DNA of 47,508 nucleotides from Anaerotalea alkaliphila (GTDB lineage Bacteria; Bacillota; Clostridia; Lachnospirales; Vallitaleaceae): contig NZ_JAAEEH010000026.1 of NCBI RefSeq assembly GCF_010179735.1, positions 1 to 47,508 of the forward strand, given 5' to 3'. Both the position numbers and the translations under genes were made by a program. The notes below the pieces were generated by a model. That model had not been told where the DNA came from. It saw nothing but the letters and a program-made list of their open reading frames with translations, and did no database searches. Shown in pieces: positions 9,014-17,220 of this stretch. Numbering within the stretch: position 1 is the first letter of the stretch; every line of letters starts with the position of its first letter.

Positions 9014-10519
9014 ATGAACAACACAACAGCACAACAGGAGGTAGTCTACAAAAGCGCCAAGACATGGCAGATGGGCTTCTTCGCATTGAACAACACGGCA
9101 ACAAACCTTTACATGTTCATGCTCATGTTCGTCATGTACTACGCCACGGGGATTGCGGGTCTAATGGTGGCGACCGTGGGATCGATCCTCACCTTCATGC
9201 GCATCTGGGATGGATTCACGGATCCCATCATCGGCTTCTGGATCGACAAAACGGAATCCAGGATCGGCAAGTTCCGGCCGTTCATGCTTATGGGAAACAT
9301 CATCCTGGCCGTGATGACAGTCATCCTTTTCGCCACTACCCACCTGGTGCCGGAAAGCATCCGTCTCCTTTATTTCGTCGGAATCTACGGCCTCTACATC
9401 ATCGGCTACACCTTCCAGACCGCATGCACGAAGGCCGCGCAGACGGTCCTGACCAATGACCCGAAACAAAGGCCGTTGTTCACCCTCTTCGACGCCATCT
9501 ACAACACGGCCCTCTTCATCGGCGGACAGATGCTGGTGGCTTCCTATCTGGTGCCCAAGCACGGCGGATTCACCATGGATTTCTTCAAGGAGTTCCTGAT
9601 GATGGGGATGGTCCTGTCGGCGATATTCACCGTCCTTGCCGTCATCTCCATCTGGAAAAAGGATGTTAAGGAGAACTGGGGCGCCGGGGAGGTCGTGAAG
9701 ACCAGGTTCAGGGACTACTTGCCCATCATCAAGGGAAACAGGCCCCTGCAGATGTTGATCGTTTCGGCCGCCACGGACAAGTTGGCCAACCAGACAAAGA
9801 GCAACGCCGTCACAACGGTCATCGTCTACGGCGTGTTGATGGGGAACTACGCGCTTTCGGGCAAGCTTATGCTGATCACCGCAATCCCCACCATCCTCAT
9901 CACCTTCGTCGGAATCGCGCTGGCCAGAAGGACAGGGATCAAGAAGGCGTATGTTCTGGCCACATGGATCTGCGTTGGACTCTCGGTTGGCCTGCTGGCG
10001 TTCATGCGCATCATCGACCTGAAGACCATCTCCATCACGCCCCTGAACGGGCAGACTGTCCTCTATCTGGCCATCCTCTCCCTGTTGGGCGGTGTGGCGG
10101 CGGTGGGAGGGAACATCGTCATCCCCATGATTGCGGACACCTCGGATTATGAGACCTTCAGGACGGGACGCTACATCCCCGGCATGATGGGGACCATCTT
10201 CTCCTTCGTGGACAAGCTGATCTCTTCCCTGGCGACGGCCCTGATCGGCTTCATGCTTGCCTTCATCGGGTTCAGGGAAACCCTTCCCACCGTGGACACC
10301 CCCTCCTCGGAACCTCTGTTCTGGATGGCCATGCTCTTCTTCATAGGCATGCCTGTCTTCGGCTGGCTGGCATCCCTGATCGCCATGAAATTCTATGAAC
10401 TGGACGGCACCCGCATGAAGGAAATCCACCAGATCTTGCATGAACGGAAGCTCAGGGAGACAGCACCTGGGGAAATCGTGCTGGACGACGAATTCACGGA
10501 CGACAAGACGACGTATTGA
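9014..10519 (+). CDS. GPH-family (glycoside-pentoside-hexuronide:cation) MFS symporter
   Basis: A 501-residue protein with about 12 hydrophobic segments. The N-terminal half has the MFS_2/GPH signature region RIWDGFTDPIIGFWIDKTESRIGKFRPF (key residues D-x-x-x-D-P and D-[KR]-T), and the C-terminal half contains GGNIVIPMIADTSDYETFRTGRY. GPH carriers import disaccharides, pentosides or hexuronides with H+ or Na+. ATG 9014 is chosen because GGAGGG (9003-9008) lies just upstream; an upstream TTG start would overlap the likely promoter. It has its own terminator, so it seems monocistronic, and no glycosidase is adjacent to reveal the sugar. Confidence 0.88.
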   Translation: MNNTTAQQEVVYKSAKTWQMGFFALNNTATNLYMFMLMFVMYYATGIAGLMVATVGSILTFMRIWDGFTDPIIGFWIDKTESRIGKFRPFMLMGNIILAVMTVILFATTHLVPESIRLLYFVGIYGLYIIGYTFQTACTKAAQTVLTNDPKQRPLFTLFDAIYNTALFIGGQMLVASYLVPKHGGFTMDFFKEFLMMGMVLSAIFTVLAVISIWKKDVKENWGAGEVVKTRFRDYLPIIKGNRPLQMLIVSAATDKLANQTKSNAVTTVIVYGVLMGNYALSGKLMLITAIPTILITFVGIALARRTGIKKAYVLATWICVGLSVGLLAFMRIIDLKTISITPLNGQTVLYLAILSLLGGVAAVGGNIVIPMIADTSDYETFRTGRYIPGMMGTIFSFVDKLISSLATALIGFMLAFIGFRETLPTVDTPSSEPLFWMAMLFFIGMPVFGWLASLIAMKFYELDGTRMKEIHQILHERKLRETAPGEIVLDDEFTDDKTTY

Positions 10520-10542
10520 ACAACAAAGGAAACGGACGAAAC

Positions 10543-10582
10543 AGGAAAAACCGGGACTCGAAATGGGTCCCGGCTTTTTCCT
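10543..10582 (+). terminator. Intrinsic terminator after the GPH symporter
   Basis: A stem of about 15 bp (10543-10557 with 10567-10582, one bulged base) has CCGGGAC/GTCCCGG at its core and an A-rich/T-rich base, giving a U-tract on the plus strand. Confidence 0.88.
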
Positions 10583-10599
10583 TTCCCGGCGCAAACCGC

Positions 10600-10628
10600 T
10601 TGAAATGCAACGGTGATGGGCGTATGAT
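10600..10628 (+). promoter_or_regulatory. Promoter for rpiB-ZIP
   Basis: TTGAAA (10600-10605), a 17-base spacer and TATGAT (10623-10628), followed by GAAAGGAGG ahead of the rpiB ATG. Confidence 0.75.
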
Positions 10629-10656
10629 GGAGGTATGATCGAAAGGAGGAAGTGCC

Positions 10657-11115
10657 ATGAAGATAGCGATGGCTTGTGACCATGCGGGGTTCGGTTTGAA
10701 AGAGGAAATCAAGGCCCTGTTGCAGAAGGAGGGGCATGAGGTTGTGGACTTCGGGACGGATTCGGAGGCGTCCTGCGACTTGCCGGACTACATCTATCCT
10801 GCCGCGCTTGCAGTGGGGAGGCAGGAAGTGGAACGGGGAATCTTCGTCGACGGGGTCGGCTACGGCAGCGCCATGATTGCGAACAAGGTGCCGGGGGTCT
10901 ATGCCGCCGTGTGCCAGGACCCTTTTTGTGCCCAGCTGGCACGGTCCCATTCCGATACGAATGTGCTCTGCATTGGGGGAAAGATCATCGGATCCGCCAT
11001 CGCCGCGGAAATCGTCAAGGTCTGGATGGCCACGGCCTTCCTGGCGGATGTGGAGAAGTATGCGGTCAGGGTGGAAAAAGTGAAGGAAATAGGAAGGAAA
11101 CATCTGGTATGGTGA
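10657..11115 (+). CDS. RpiB/LacAB-family sugar-phosphate isomerase with Asp at the catalytic Cys position
   Basis: A 152-residue protein beginning MKIAMACDHAGFGLKEEIKALL, the classical RpiB/LacA/LacB start, with AANKV-like IANKVPGVYAAVC and later HSDTNVLCIGGKIIG. RpiB interconverts ribose 5-phosphate and ribulose 5-phosphate. In E. coli-type RpiB the loop reads [IV]CGTGIG, where the Cys is the proton-transfer base; here it is VDGVGYG, so Asp65 replaces Cys and Val replaces Thr of the anion hole. Actinobacterial RpiB uses a Glu elsewhere, so this variant may be active but on a different sugar phosphate. The ZIP transporter gene follows 25 bases later. Function as ribose-5-phosphate isomerase is uncertain; family membership is secure. 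Confidence 0.85.
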   Translation: MKIAMACDHAGFGLKEEIKALLQKEGHEVVDFGTDSEASCDLPDYIYPAALAVGRQEVERGIFVDGVGYGSAMIANKVPGVYAAVCQDPFCAQLARSHSDTNVLCIGGKIIGSAIAAEIVKVWMATAFLADVEKYAVRVEKVKEIGRKHLVW

Positions 11116-11140
11116 TTCCTAAGGAAGGCGGGTGGCAGGG

Positions 11141-11965
11141 ATGATGGACTGGGTTGGCCAATGGACACCGGTGCAGCAGGCGCTGCTGGGCACTTTGTTC
11201 ACCTGGGCCCTCACGGCCTTGGGGGCGGCCATGGTATTCTTCTTCAAGAGCATCAACAAGACCGTGTTGAACGGGATGCTGGGGTTCGCCGCCGGCGTCA
11301 TGATAGCCGCCAGTTTCTGGTCCCTGTTGGCGCCGGGGATCGCCATGGCGGAAGAGCTGGACCAGACCGCTTGGCTGACCGCAGCTGTAGGCTTCGTGGC
11401 GGGAGGCGCATTCCTTTTTCTGGTGGACAAGCTGTTGCCCCACCTGCACATGGGATTGGCCAGGAACCAGGCGGAGGGCATCAAGACCCATTGGCAGAGG
11501 AGCGTACTGCTTGTCCTGGCCATCACCCTCCACAACATCCCCGAGGGATTGGCGGTTGGCGTGGCGTTCGGCGCCGCGGCGGCGGGTTCGGCGTCTGGTG
11601 CGACTGTGGCCTCTGCGGTCGCCCTTGCCATCGGCATCGGATTGCAGAATTTTCCCGAAGGGGCGGCGGTGTCCGTCCCCCTGCGAAGGGAAGGGTTCAC
11701 CCGTAGGAAAGCCTTCCTGTTCGGCCAGGCCTCGGGCATTGTGGAGCCCGTTGCGGGAGTGCTGGGGGCATTTGCGGTCCTAACGGTTAGGCCCATCCTG
11801 CCCTACGCACTGGCCTTCGCGGCGGGCGCCATGATTTATGTGGTCGTGGAGGAACTGATTCCGGAGGCCCAAAGGGAAGAGGGCGGATCCAAGACGGATG
11901 TGGCGACCATTGGTGCGATGCTGGGGTTCACCGTCATGATGGTCCTGGACGTGGCATTGGGTTGA
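11141..11965 (+). CDS. ZIP-family divalent metal transporter (GufA-like)
   Basis: A membrane protein of about 274 residues and eight helices that imports Zn2+ or other divalent metals. The metal pathway motifs are [10 protein letters not shown] in helix 4 and [10 protein letters not shown] in helix 5, with SGIVEPVAG in helix 6; the second motif carries Gln in place of the His, as in other GufA-type proteins. The start is ambiguous: GTG 11132 has AAGGA 6 bases upstream, while ATG 11141 and 11144 are 12 or more bases from it; I chose ATG 11141. It shares the rpiB promoter and ends 13 bases before a long hairpin shared with the convergent glucosidase gene. Confidence 0.9.
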   Translation: MMDWVGQWTPVQQALLGTLFTWALTALGAAMVFFFKSINKTVLNGMLGFAAGVMIAASFWSLLAPGIAMAEELDQTAWLTAAVGFVAGGAFLFLVDKLLPHLHMGLARNQAEGIKTHWQRSVLLVLAITLHNIPEGLAVGVAFGAAAAGSASGATVASAVALAIGIGLQNFPEGAAVSVPLRREGFTRRKAFLFGQASGIVEPVAGVLGAFAVLTVRPILPYALAFAAGAMIYVVVEELIPEAQREEGGSKTDVATIGAMLGFTVMMVLDVALG

Positions 11966-11977
11966 AGAACTGGAGAA

Positions 11978-12034
11978 GGCAGGAAAGGGGCGGCTGCACA
12001 ACCGATGCGGGAGTGCAGCCGCCCCTTTCCTGCC
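11978..12034. terminator. 22-bp perfect hairpin between convergent genes (bidirectional terminator-like)
   Basis: 11978-11999 and 12013-12034 are perfect inverted repeats, 22 bp with a 13-base loop. The repeat lies between the ZIP stop (11965) and the stop of the minus-strand glucosidase (12038). Neither strand has a run of T after the stem, so this is either a non-canonical terminator or a 3'-end stabiliser for both transcripts. Confidence 0.75.
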
Positions 12035-12037
12035 CGT

Positions 12038-13708
12038 TCAAAGGACTTCGTAGACCACCGATTCATAGGGCCGCAGGGCAAGCGGCTTCAGGCCTGTGGA
12101 GGAATCCTTGTAGTTGCTGATGACGATGCCCACAGGGATGTCGTCGAAGCGCCTTTCCAGCGTACGGCCGGTGAAGTTGGAAACCACCAGCAGGGTCTTT
12201 TTGCCGTCGGAGCGCTTGTAGCAGTAGGCATCCGGATCCTCCGGCAGCAGCAGCCGGTGTCCTCCATAGACGATGACGTTCGAGTAGGGGCTGTCCTTCC
12301 GCAGGGCGACCAGCTTCCTGTAGTGGTGGAAGACGGAGTCCGGATCTTCCAGGGCGGCTTCCGCATTGACCGTCTTGTGGTTTTCGTTCATTTTGAGCCA
12401 GGGGGTGCCTGTGGTGAACCCTCCATTGGCACCGCCGTTCCAATGCATGGGCGCCCTGGCGTTGTCCCTGGAGAAGGGCCGGATGATGTCCAGGGCTTCC
12501 TCGTCGCCCATGCCCTGGTCGCTGGTTAGGATTTCGTAGCGGTGGTGGTCGTACAGGTCGTTGTAGTCTCCGATGCAACCGTAGTAGGTGTTGGTCATGC
12601 CCAGCTCTTCGCCCTGGTAGATGTAGGGGGTCCCCTGCATGAAATGAAGGGTCGTGCCCAGCATTTTGGCACTTTCCACCCGGTAGGCGCCGTCGTCGCC
12701 GTAGCGGGAAACGGCCCGGGGCTGGTCGTGGTTGGACCAGTAGAGGCTGTTCCAGCCTTGCCCGAAAAGGTCTTCCTGCCATCGGGACATGATTTCCTTG
12801 AGCTTGGGGAGGTCCAGGGGAAGCTTGGGGGAAAGGCTTCCGGGCCTGTCCACATCCATGTGCTCGAACTGGAAAACCATGCCCAGTTCCTTGCGTCCGG
12901 GATGGGAATAGAGCTTGCCCTCGTAGGTGGTCACATTGGGGGTCTCGCCCACGGTCAGGATGTCGTAGCGGCTCAGGACCCGGAGGTTCATCTCCCGGAG
13001 GAACATGTGGGTGGAGGAGTGGTTGGCGAAATGGTCGATACCCATGACACCAATCCCCTCCAAGGCCCCGTCGGGAAAATCCTGGGGTTTGCCGATGAGG
13101 TTGATCACATCCATCCGGAACCCGCAGATCCCCTTCTCCAGCCAGAACTCCATCATGCCGTAAACGGCGTCCCGTACTGCGGGGTTTTCCCAGTTCAGGT
13201 CCGGCTGTTTCCTGCTGAAGAGGTGCAGGTAGCATTCTCCCGTTGCCGGATCCATTTCCCAGGCGCTCCTGGTGAACCAGGAGTTCCAGTTGTTCGGCGG
13301 GCTGCCGTCCGCCATAGGCTCTTTCCATATGTACCAGTCCCTTTTGGGATTGTCCTTGCTTGCCCGGGATTCCAGGAACCAGGCGTGCTCGTCGCTGGTG
13401 TGGTTCACGACAAGGTCCATTACAATCTTGATTCCCCGCTTGTCCGCTTCCGCAACCATCTCGTCGAAATCCGCCATGGTGCCGAACTCGGGTGCGATGT
13501 CCCGATAGTCGGAGATGTCGTAGCCGTTGTCGTCCATGGGGGAGCGGTAGACCGGACTCATCCAGACCACATCGACGCCCAAGGCCTGCAGATAGTCCAA
13601 TTTCTCGATCACTCCCCGCAGGTCCCCGATGCCGTCGCCATTGGTGTCCTTGAAGCTGCGGGGGTAAATCTGGTATACGACTGCGTTGTGCCACCATTTC
13701 CTTTCCAT
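12038..13708 (-). CDS. GH13 alpha-glucosidase, probable oligo-1,6-glucosidase
   Basis: A 556-residue cytosolic enzyme (no signal peptide) releasing glucose from the non-reducing end of isomalto-type oligosaccharides. Catalytic residues align with Bacillus cereus oligo-1,6-glucosidase: nucleophile D200 in GFRMDVIN, acid E255 in VGETPNV, and D328 in SNHDQPR; MDLVVNHTSD is conserved region I. Val directly after the nucleophile is the residue associated with alpha-1,6 rather than alpha-1,4 specificity. The start at 13708 gives MERKWWHNAVVYQIYPRSF, the family's usual N-terminus; an upstream in-frame start would span the promoter. The gene is monocistronic, divergent from the methyltransferase gene. 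Trehalose-6-phosphate hydrolase is a less likely alternative. Confidence 0.93.
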   Translation of the reverse strand: MERKWWHNAVVYQIYPRSFKDTNGDGIGDLRGVIEKLDYLQALGVDVVWMSPVYRSPMDDNGYDISDYRDIAPEFGTMADFDEMVAEADKRGIKIVMDLVVNHTSDEHAWFLESRASKDNPKRDWYIWKEPMADGSPPNNWNSWFTRSAWEMDPATGECYLHLFSRKQPDLNWENPAVRDAVYGMMEFWLEKGICGFRMDVINLIGKPQDFPDGALEGIGVMGIDHFANHSSTHMFLREMNLRVLSRYDILTVGETPNVTTYEGKLYSHPGRKELGMVFQFEHMDVDRPGSLSPKLPLDLPKLKEIMSRWQEDLFGQGWNSLYWSNHDQPRAVSRYGDDGAYRVESAKMLGTTLHFMQGTPYIYQGEELGMTNTYYGCIGDYNDLYDHHRYEILTSDQGMGDEEALDIIRPFSRDNARAPMHWNGGANGGFTTGTPWLKMNENHKTVNAEAALEDPDSVFHHYRKLVALRKDSPYSNVIVYGGHRLLLPEDPDAYCYKRSDGKKTLLVVSNFTGRTLERRFDDIPVGIVISNYKDSSTGLKPLALRPYESVVYEVL

Positions 13709-13755
13709 AGAAAAGCCATCCTTTCCGGTCGGAAAATCCATTTGGGTATGCGTAC

Positions 13756-13784
13756 ATTGTAGCATTTCCAGGGGGCGCATGCAA
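13756..13784 (-). promoter_or_regulatory. Extended -10 promoter for the GH13 gene
   Basis: Read on the minus strand: TTGCAT (13784-13779), a 17-base spacer ending in TGC, and TACAAT (13761-13756), giving an extended -10 (TGCTACAAT). About 25 bases upstream, at 13807-13820, a sequence resembles a CcpA cre site with two mismatches to TGWAANCGNTNWCA; I give that little weight. Confidence 0.75.
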
Positions 13785-13877
13785 ACGGCAGGAGGGGGTT
13801 CGGTCAGAAAGCGGTGGCATTTCTTGCCGGTATGATTTACAATGGAAGTAGGTCGGAAGAGGAAGGGAAGGAGGGCT

Positions 13878-14486
13878 ATGGACCGAACATTGCAGTACTA
13901 TGAAGTCAACAAGGAGCGTTTCGCCCAGGACACCGCAGAGGCGGACATGGGGGAAATCCGGGAGGCTTTTTTGTCCCTTCTGCCAAGAGAAGCCAGGATC
14001 TTGGACTTCGGGTGCGGCACCGGGCGGGATGCCCGGTTTTTCAAGGACAAGGGGCATCCGGTCGTGGCCATGGACGCCTCGGCCGGGATGTGCGCCTTGG
14101 CCAGCGGGCGCCTGGGCCAGCCGGTCCTCCAGAAGCGGTTTCAGGAACTTCGGGAGAAGGAGGCGTACCAGGGGGTTTGGGCATGCGCTTCCCTACTGCA
14201 TTTGCCTAGGACGGAACTTACGGAGGTGCTGGCAAGGGTGCGGGATGCCCTGGCGGACCAGGGGATCCTGTACATGTCGTTCAAGTACGGGGAGTTCGAA
14301 GGAATCCGGGACGGGCGGTATTTCCTGGACTTGAAGGAAAGTGCTTTGGATGAGGTGCTTGGGGAAACAGGAGGGCTGACCCTGCAGAGGGTCTGGACGA
14401 GCACGGATGTACGGCCCGGAAGGGAAAGGGAATTCTGGCTCAATGTCCTCGCAAAAAAAGAGAAAAAGGAGATGGACCTATGCTGA
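13878..14486 (+). CDS. Class I SAM-dependent methyltransferase
   Basis: A 202-residue protein with the SAM-binding motif I ILDFGCGTGRDARFF, the acidic loop VVAMDASAGMCALA (motif II) and ASLLHLPRTELTEVLARVRDALADQGILYMSFKYG (motif IV/V region), then FWLNVLAKK. It belongs to the Methyltransf_25/11 type of small-molecule or unspecified methyltransferases; the substrate cannot be told. ATG 13878 follows GGAAGGAGG at a good distance; the upstream ATG 13842 lacks this. TATGAT at 13831-13836 is a possible -10. The stop overlaps the start of the YjbQ gene by 7 bases, so the two are translated together. Confidence 0.85.
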   Translation: MDRTLQYYEVNKERFAQDTAEADMGEIREAFLSLLPREARILDFGCGTGRDARFFKDKGHPVVAMDASAGMCALASGRLGQPVLQKRFQELREKEAYQGVWACASLLHLPRTELTEVLARVRDALADQGILYMSFKYGEFEGIRDGRYFLDLKESALDEVLGETGGLTLQRVWTSTDVRPGREREFWLNVLAKKEKKEMDLC

Positions 14487-14881
14487 AGGAGATACCAGTC
14501 ATTACAAAACATCAGATCGAGATGACCGACATCACTGTGGAAGTGAATGCGCTGGTGAAGGAGTCGGGAGTGCAGGAGGGGATCTGCATCGTCTTTGTGC
14601 CCCACACGACTGCGGGCATCACCATCAATGAGAATGCCGATCCGGATGTGAAGAAGGACATGGTAAAGGAATTGAACAAGATCGTGCCCTTTGAGGACAA
14701 CTACAAGCATTTCGAAGGAAATTCGGCGGCCCATCTGAAGGCCAGCTTCATGGGATTTTCCCAGACCTTGATCATCCATGGGGGCCATCTGTTGCGGGGG
14801 ACCTGGCAGGGACTGTATTTCTGCGAGTTCGACGGCCCCCGGCACCGGAAGGTCCATGTGAAGATCCAGGAGACCAGGTAG
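14480..14881 (+). CDS. YjbQ-family protein (UPF0047; secondary thiamine-phosphate synthase type)
   Basis: A 133-residue protein with the YjbQ signature: VFVPHTTAGITINENADPDV in the middle and LIIHGGHLLRGTWQGLYFCEFDGPRHRKVHVKI at the end, with the conserved His and Glu residues. YjbQ proteins have a weak thiamine-phosphate synthase activity that can replace ThiE in mutants; the physiological role is unsettled. Its start lies inside the preceding methyltransferase gene, with AAAAGGAG as ribosome site, showing translational coupling. A long hairpin begins one base after its stop. Confidence 0.92.
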   Translation: MLKEIPVITKHQIEMTDITVEVNALVKESGVQEGICIVFVPHTTAGITINENADPDVKKDMVKELNKIVPFEDNYKHFEGNSAAHLKASFMGFSQTLIIHGGHLLRGTWQGLYFCEFDGPRHRKVHVKIQETR

Positions 14882-14932
14882 GGAAACGCAAAGACAGCGC
14901 ATGGGATTTCCACGCGCTGTCTTTGCGTTTCC
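14882..14932. terminator. 19-bp perfect hairpin between convergent yjbQ and selU
   Basis: 14882-14900 and 14914-14932 are perfect inverted repeats with a 13-base loop. It fills the gap between the yjbQ-family stop (14881) and the selU stop (14938). As at 11978-12034 there is no U-tract on either strand. Confidence 0.75.
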
Positions 14933-14937
14933 GCATT

Positions 14938-16032
14938 TCACTTCCCAAATCCGTCCAAATATGCCTGGACTTCCCCCCAACCGCCACGAAAGACCACCTT
15001 CCTGCGGGTGTTCTCCAACTGGTAGTTGTACATGGGGTCGTAATACTCCTCCAGCAGGATCCTGATCCAGCGGCTGTGTCCCGCGGAGGAACCGGTGGTG
15101 TCCTGGAGGGCGCAGGCGGAGAGGAAGGCCTCCTTGATCCGCTTGTGCCGGTCGCCGCCCAGACGCTTTCTTGCCCGGTCGATGCTGCTTTCGATGTATC
15201 CCCTCCAGAGGGCCATGCCGGATTCCTGTCCCTGCTGGAGGATGTGTTCCTCCTGGGACAGGACCACGTACTCACCCAGGATGTTTTCCACCCTTTTCTC
15301 CAGGGGCACGTCCAGCACCACCAGGTTTCCGGTAAGGAAATGTTCGTAGAGGGGTTTGGGGAGATAGCAGCGGCCGATGTGTTGGCCTTCGTCCTCCAGC
15401 AGCAGATGGGCGTGCCCTTGGTGCCGGTGCCGGATCAGCGCATAGGCCAAGGCGTTTTCGAAGTCTATGGTGCTTGGCTGGGGCTGGATCCGCTTGCCGA
15501 AAGCGGAACCCCGGTGCCGCGCCAGACCCTCCAGGTCCACGGACCAGGCGTACCGGTTCAGCAGGACGGTCTTGCCGGAGCCGGTGCAGCCTCCCAGGAT
15601 GACGGGAACCGCAGTCTGGCGTTCGGGTGCCAGTTCCTCCATCAGGTAGTTCCTGAAGGCCTTGTAGCCGCCCTCCAACCGGGGGATTTCCCGGCCGGTG
15701 GCTTCCTTGATCCAGCCTTGGCTGATTTGGGAGCGCAGGCCGCCCCGGAAGCAGTAGAGGAGGGAGTCCGGATGCAGCTCCAGCTGTTTGGTCCAAGCGC
15801 GCACACGGCTTTCCCGGACCTCCCCCTGGACCAGCTGGTGCCCCAGCTTTACGGCCTCCTCGCTGCCCTTTTCCTTGTAGCAGATGCCCACCAGATGCCG
15901 TTCCTCGTCGGTCATCAGGGGCAGGTTCACCGCCCCCGGAAAGGCGCCCTTCTCGAACTCCACGGGCGCCCGGACGTCCATCAGGGGAGTGTTGTGCACA
16001 ACAATCGAATGGAAATCATTCGTTGTCTCCAT
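14938..16032 (-). CDS. selU: tRNA 2-selenouridine synthase
   Basis: SelU (MnmH/YbbB) converts the wobble 2-thiouridine of tRNAs for Lys, Glu and Gln to 2-selenouridine through a geranylated intermediate, using selenophosphate. The 364-residue protein has an N-terminal rhodanese domain (DVRAPVEFEKGAFPGAVNLPL, catalytic C94 in LLYCFRGGLRSQ) and a C-terminal P-loop domain (GGCTGSGKT, 147-155) starting near residue 140. The start at 16032 (METTND) has AAGGAGG upstream on the minus strand. It lies 20 bases downstream of selD, which makes the selenium donor, so the two form an operon. Confidence 0.95.
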   Translation of the reverse strand: METTNDFHSIVVHNTPLMDVRAPVEFEKGAFPGAVNLPLMTDEERHLVGICYKEKGSEEAVKLGHQLVQGEVRESRVRAWTKQLELHPDSLLYCFRGGLRSQISQGWIKEATGREIPRLEGGYKAFRNYLMEELAPERQTAVPVILGGCTGSGKTVLLNRYAWSVDLEGLARHRGSAFGKRIQPQPSTIDFENALAYALIRHRHQGHAHLLLEDEGQHIGRCYLPKPLYEHFLTGNLVVLDVPLEKRVENILGEYVVLSQEEHILQQGQESGMALWRGYIESSIDRARKRLGGDRHKRIKEAFLSACALQDTTGSSAGHSRWIRILLEEYYDPMYNYQLENTRRKVVFRGGWGEVQAYLDGFGK

Positions 16033-16052
16033 GGCGTTTCCCTCCTTCCAGG

Positions 16053-17117
16053 CTAGACGACTTCGATCCACACGTCACCGGCTTCCATGGTCTCGCCGAT
16101 GGCTTCCAGTTCCAGACCGTGGGCCTTGGTGCAGGTGAGGAATGCGGGCACATGCTCCTTGCGGACCACAGCCAGCAGGCCGCCGGAGGTCTGGGCGTCG
16201 CAGAGCAGGACCTGCTGCTCCTCGGTCATGGGTCCGATATGGTGGCCATAACTCTTGAAGTTGTTCCGGGTACCGCCGGGAATGCAACCCATCTCCAGGT
16301 ACTTCCGGGTGTTCGGAAGGAAAGGCACCTTGTCGTAGAAAATCCTGGAGGAGATGCCGCTGCCCTCGCAGATTTCCCCCAGGTGTCCCAGGAGGCCGAA
16401 GCCGGTCACATCCGTCAGTGCCTCCACCCCCTCCAACCGGGAGATTTCCGCACCGATGCTGTTCAGGGTGCACATGGCCTGGATGGCGGGTTCGATGTGT
16501 CCGGGTTCGATCTTCTTCCGCTTCTGGGCGGTGGTCAGGATGCCGATGCCCAAGGGTTTTGTCAAAAAGATGTCGCAACCGGGAACGGCGGAGTTGTTCT
16601 GCTTGAGACGGCTGTTCTCCACCAGGCCGGTCACCGCCAAGCCGAAGATGGGTTCTGGGGAATCGATGGAATGGCCCCCCGCCAAGGGGATGCCTGCGGC
16701 TTCGCATACGGACCTGCCGCCGTCCACCACTTGGCCGGCAACTTCCGGCGGAAGCTTCTGGATGGGCCAGCCCAGGATGGCGATGGCCATCAGGGGATTC
16801 CCTCCCATGGCGTAGATGTCGCTGATTGCGTTGGTGGCTGCAATCCTTCCGAAAGTGAAGGGGTCGTCCACGATGGGCATGAAGAAATCGGTGGTGCTGA
16901 GGACGGAAGTCCCGTTCCCCAGGTCGTAGGCCGCGGCGTCGTCCTTGCTGCTGTTTCCCACAAGCAGCTGGGGATAGGGAATGGAGGGTCTGGAGGAGAC
17001 CAGGATGGTCTCCAGGGTGGAGGGGGCTATCTTGCATCCGCATCCTGCTCCGTGGCTGTATTCGGTCAAGCGGACGGCGTCCTGGACGGATGGGTTTCCG
17101 GTCGTTTTCTTTTCCAT
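16053..17117 (-). CDS. selD: Selenide, water dikinase (selenophosphate synthetase)
   Basis: SelD makes selenophosphate from selenide and ATP for selenocysteine and selenouridine synthesis. The 354-residue product has the glycine-rich active loop HGAGCGCKI, with C26, C28 and K29 and an ordinary Cys codon (not selenocysteine) at the catalytic position. Further family motifs are [62 protein letters not shown] and DAQTSGGLL. The adjacent selU shows at least one use; selA, selB and selenoproteins are not in the window. It is transcribed divergently from the transglutaminase-like gene from overlapping promoters. Confidence 0.97.
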   Translation of the reverse strand: MEKKTTGNPSVQDAVRLTEYSHGAGCGCKIAPSTLETILVSSRPSIPYPQLLVGNSSKDDAAAYDLGNGTSVLSTTDFFMPIVDDPFTFGRIAATNAISDIYAMGGNPLMAIAILGWPIQKLPPEVAGQVVDGGRSVCEAAGIPLAGGHSIDSPEPIFGLAVTGLVENSRLKQNNSAVPGCDIFLTKPLGIGILTTAQKRKKIEPGHIEPAIQAMCTLNSIGAEISRLEGVEALTDVTGFGLLGHLGEICEGSGISSRIFYDKVPFLPNTRKYLEMGCIPGGTRNNFKSYGHHIGPMTEEQQVLLCDAQTSGGLLAVVRKEHVPAFLTCTKAHGLELEAIGETMEAGDVWIEVV

Positions 17118-17159
17118 TGGGGAATCCTCGTTTCTTTTCTATTGGCTTGCCTGTTTGCG

Positions 17160-17212
17160 TTGCATTCGGCAGGGGCTTGGTATATTATAGCATAAAAAGG
17201 TGGTATTTGGAG
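17160..17212. promoter_or_regulatory. Overlapping divergent promoters for selD and the transglutaminase-like gene
   Basis: Plus strand: TTGCAT (17160-17165), a 17-base spacer and TATTAT (17183-17188). Minus strand: TATAAT (17189-17184) preceded by TGC as an extended -10, with a poor -35 at 17212-17207. The two -10 boxes occupy the same bases, so polymerase can fire in only one direction at a time. Confidence 0.65.
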
Positions 17213-17220
17213 GTGGTATT

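Noticed and set aside
13807-13820. cre-like site upstream of the GH13 promoter
   Set aside because: Two mismatches to the consensus and no supporting second site; kept only as a remark.
12063-14057. A 664-codon minus-strand frame antiparallel to and overlapping the GH13 gene
   Set aside because: The GH13 frame has all catalytic motifs; this one is low-complexity Arg/Pro/Gly sequence with no recognisable domain and crosses the GH13 promoter and the methyltransferase gene.
14923-16056. A long plus-strand frame opposite selU
   Set aside because: selU has rhodanese and P-loop motifs and a ribosome site; the opposite frame has no domain and begins inside the convergent hairpin region.
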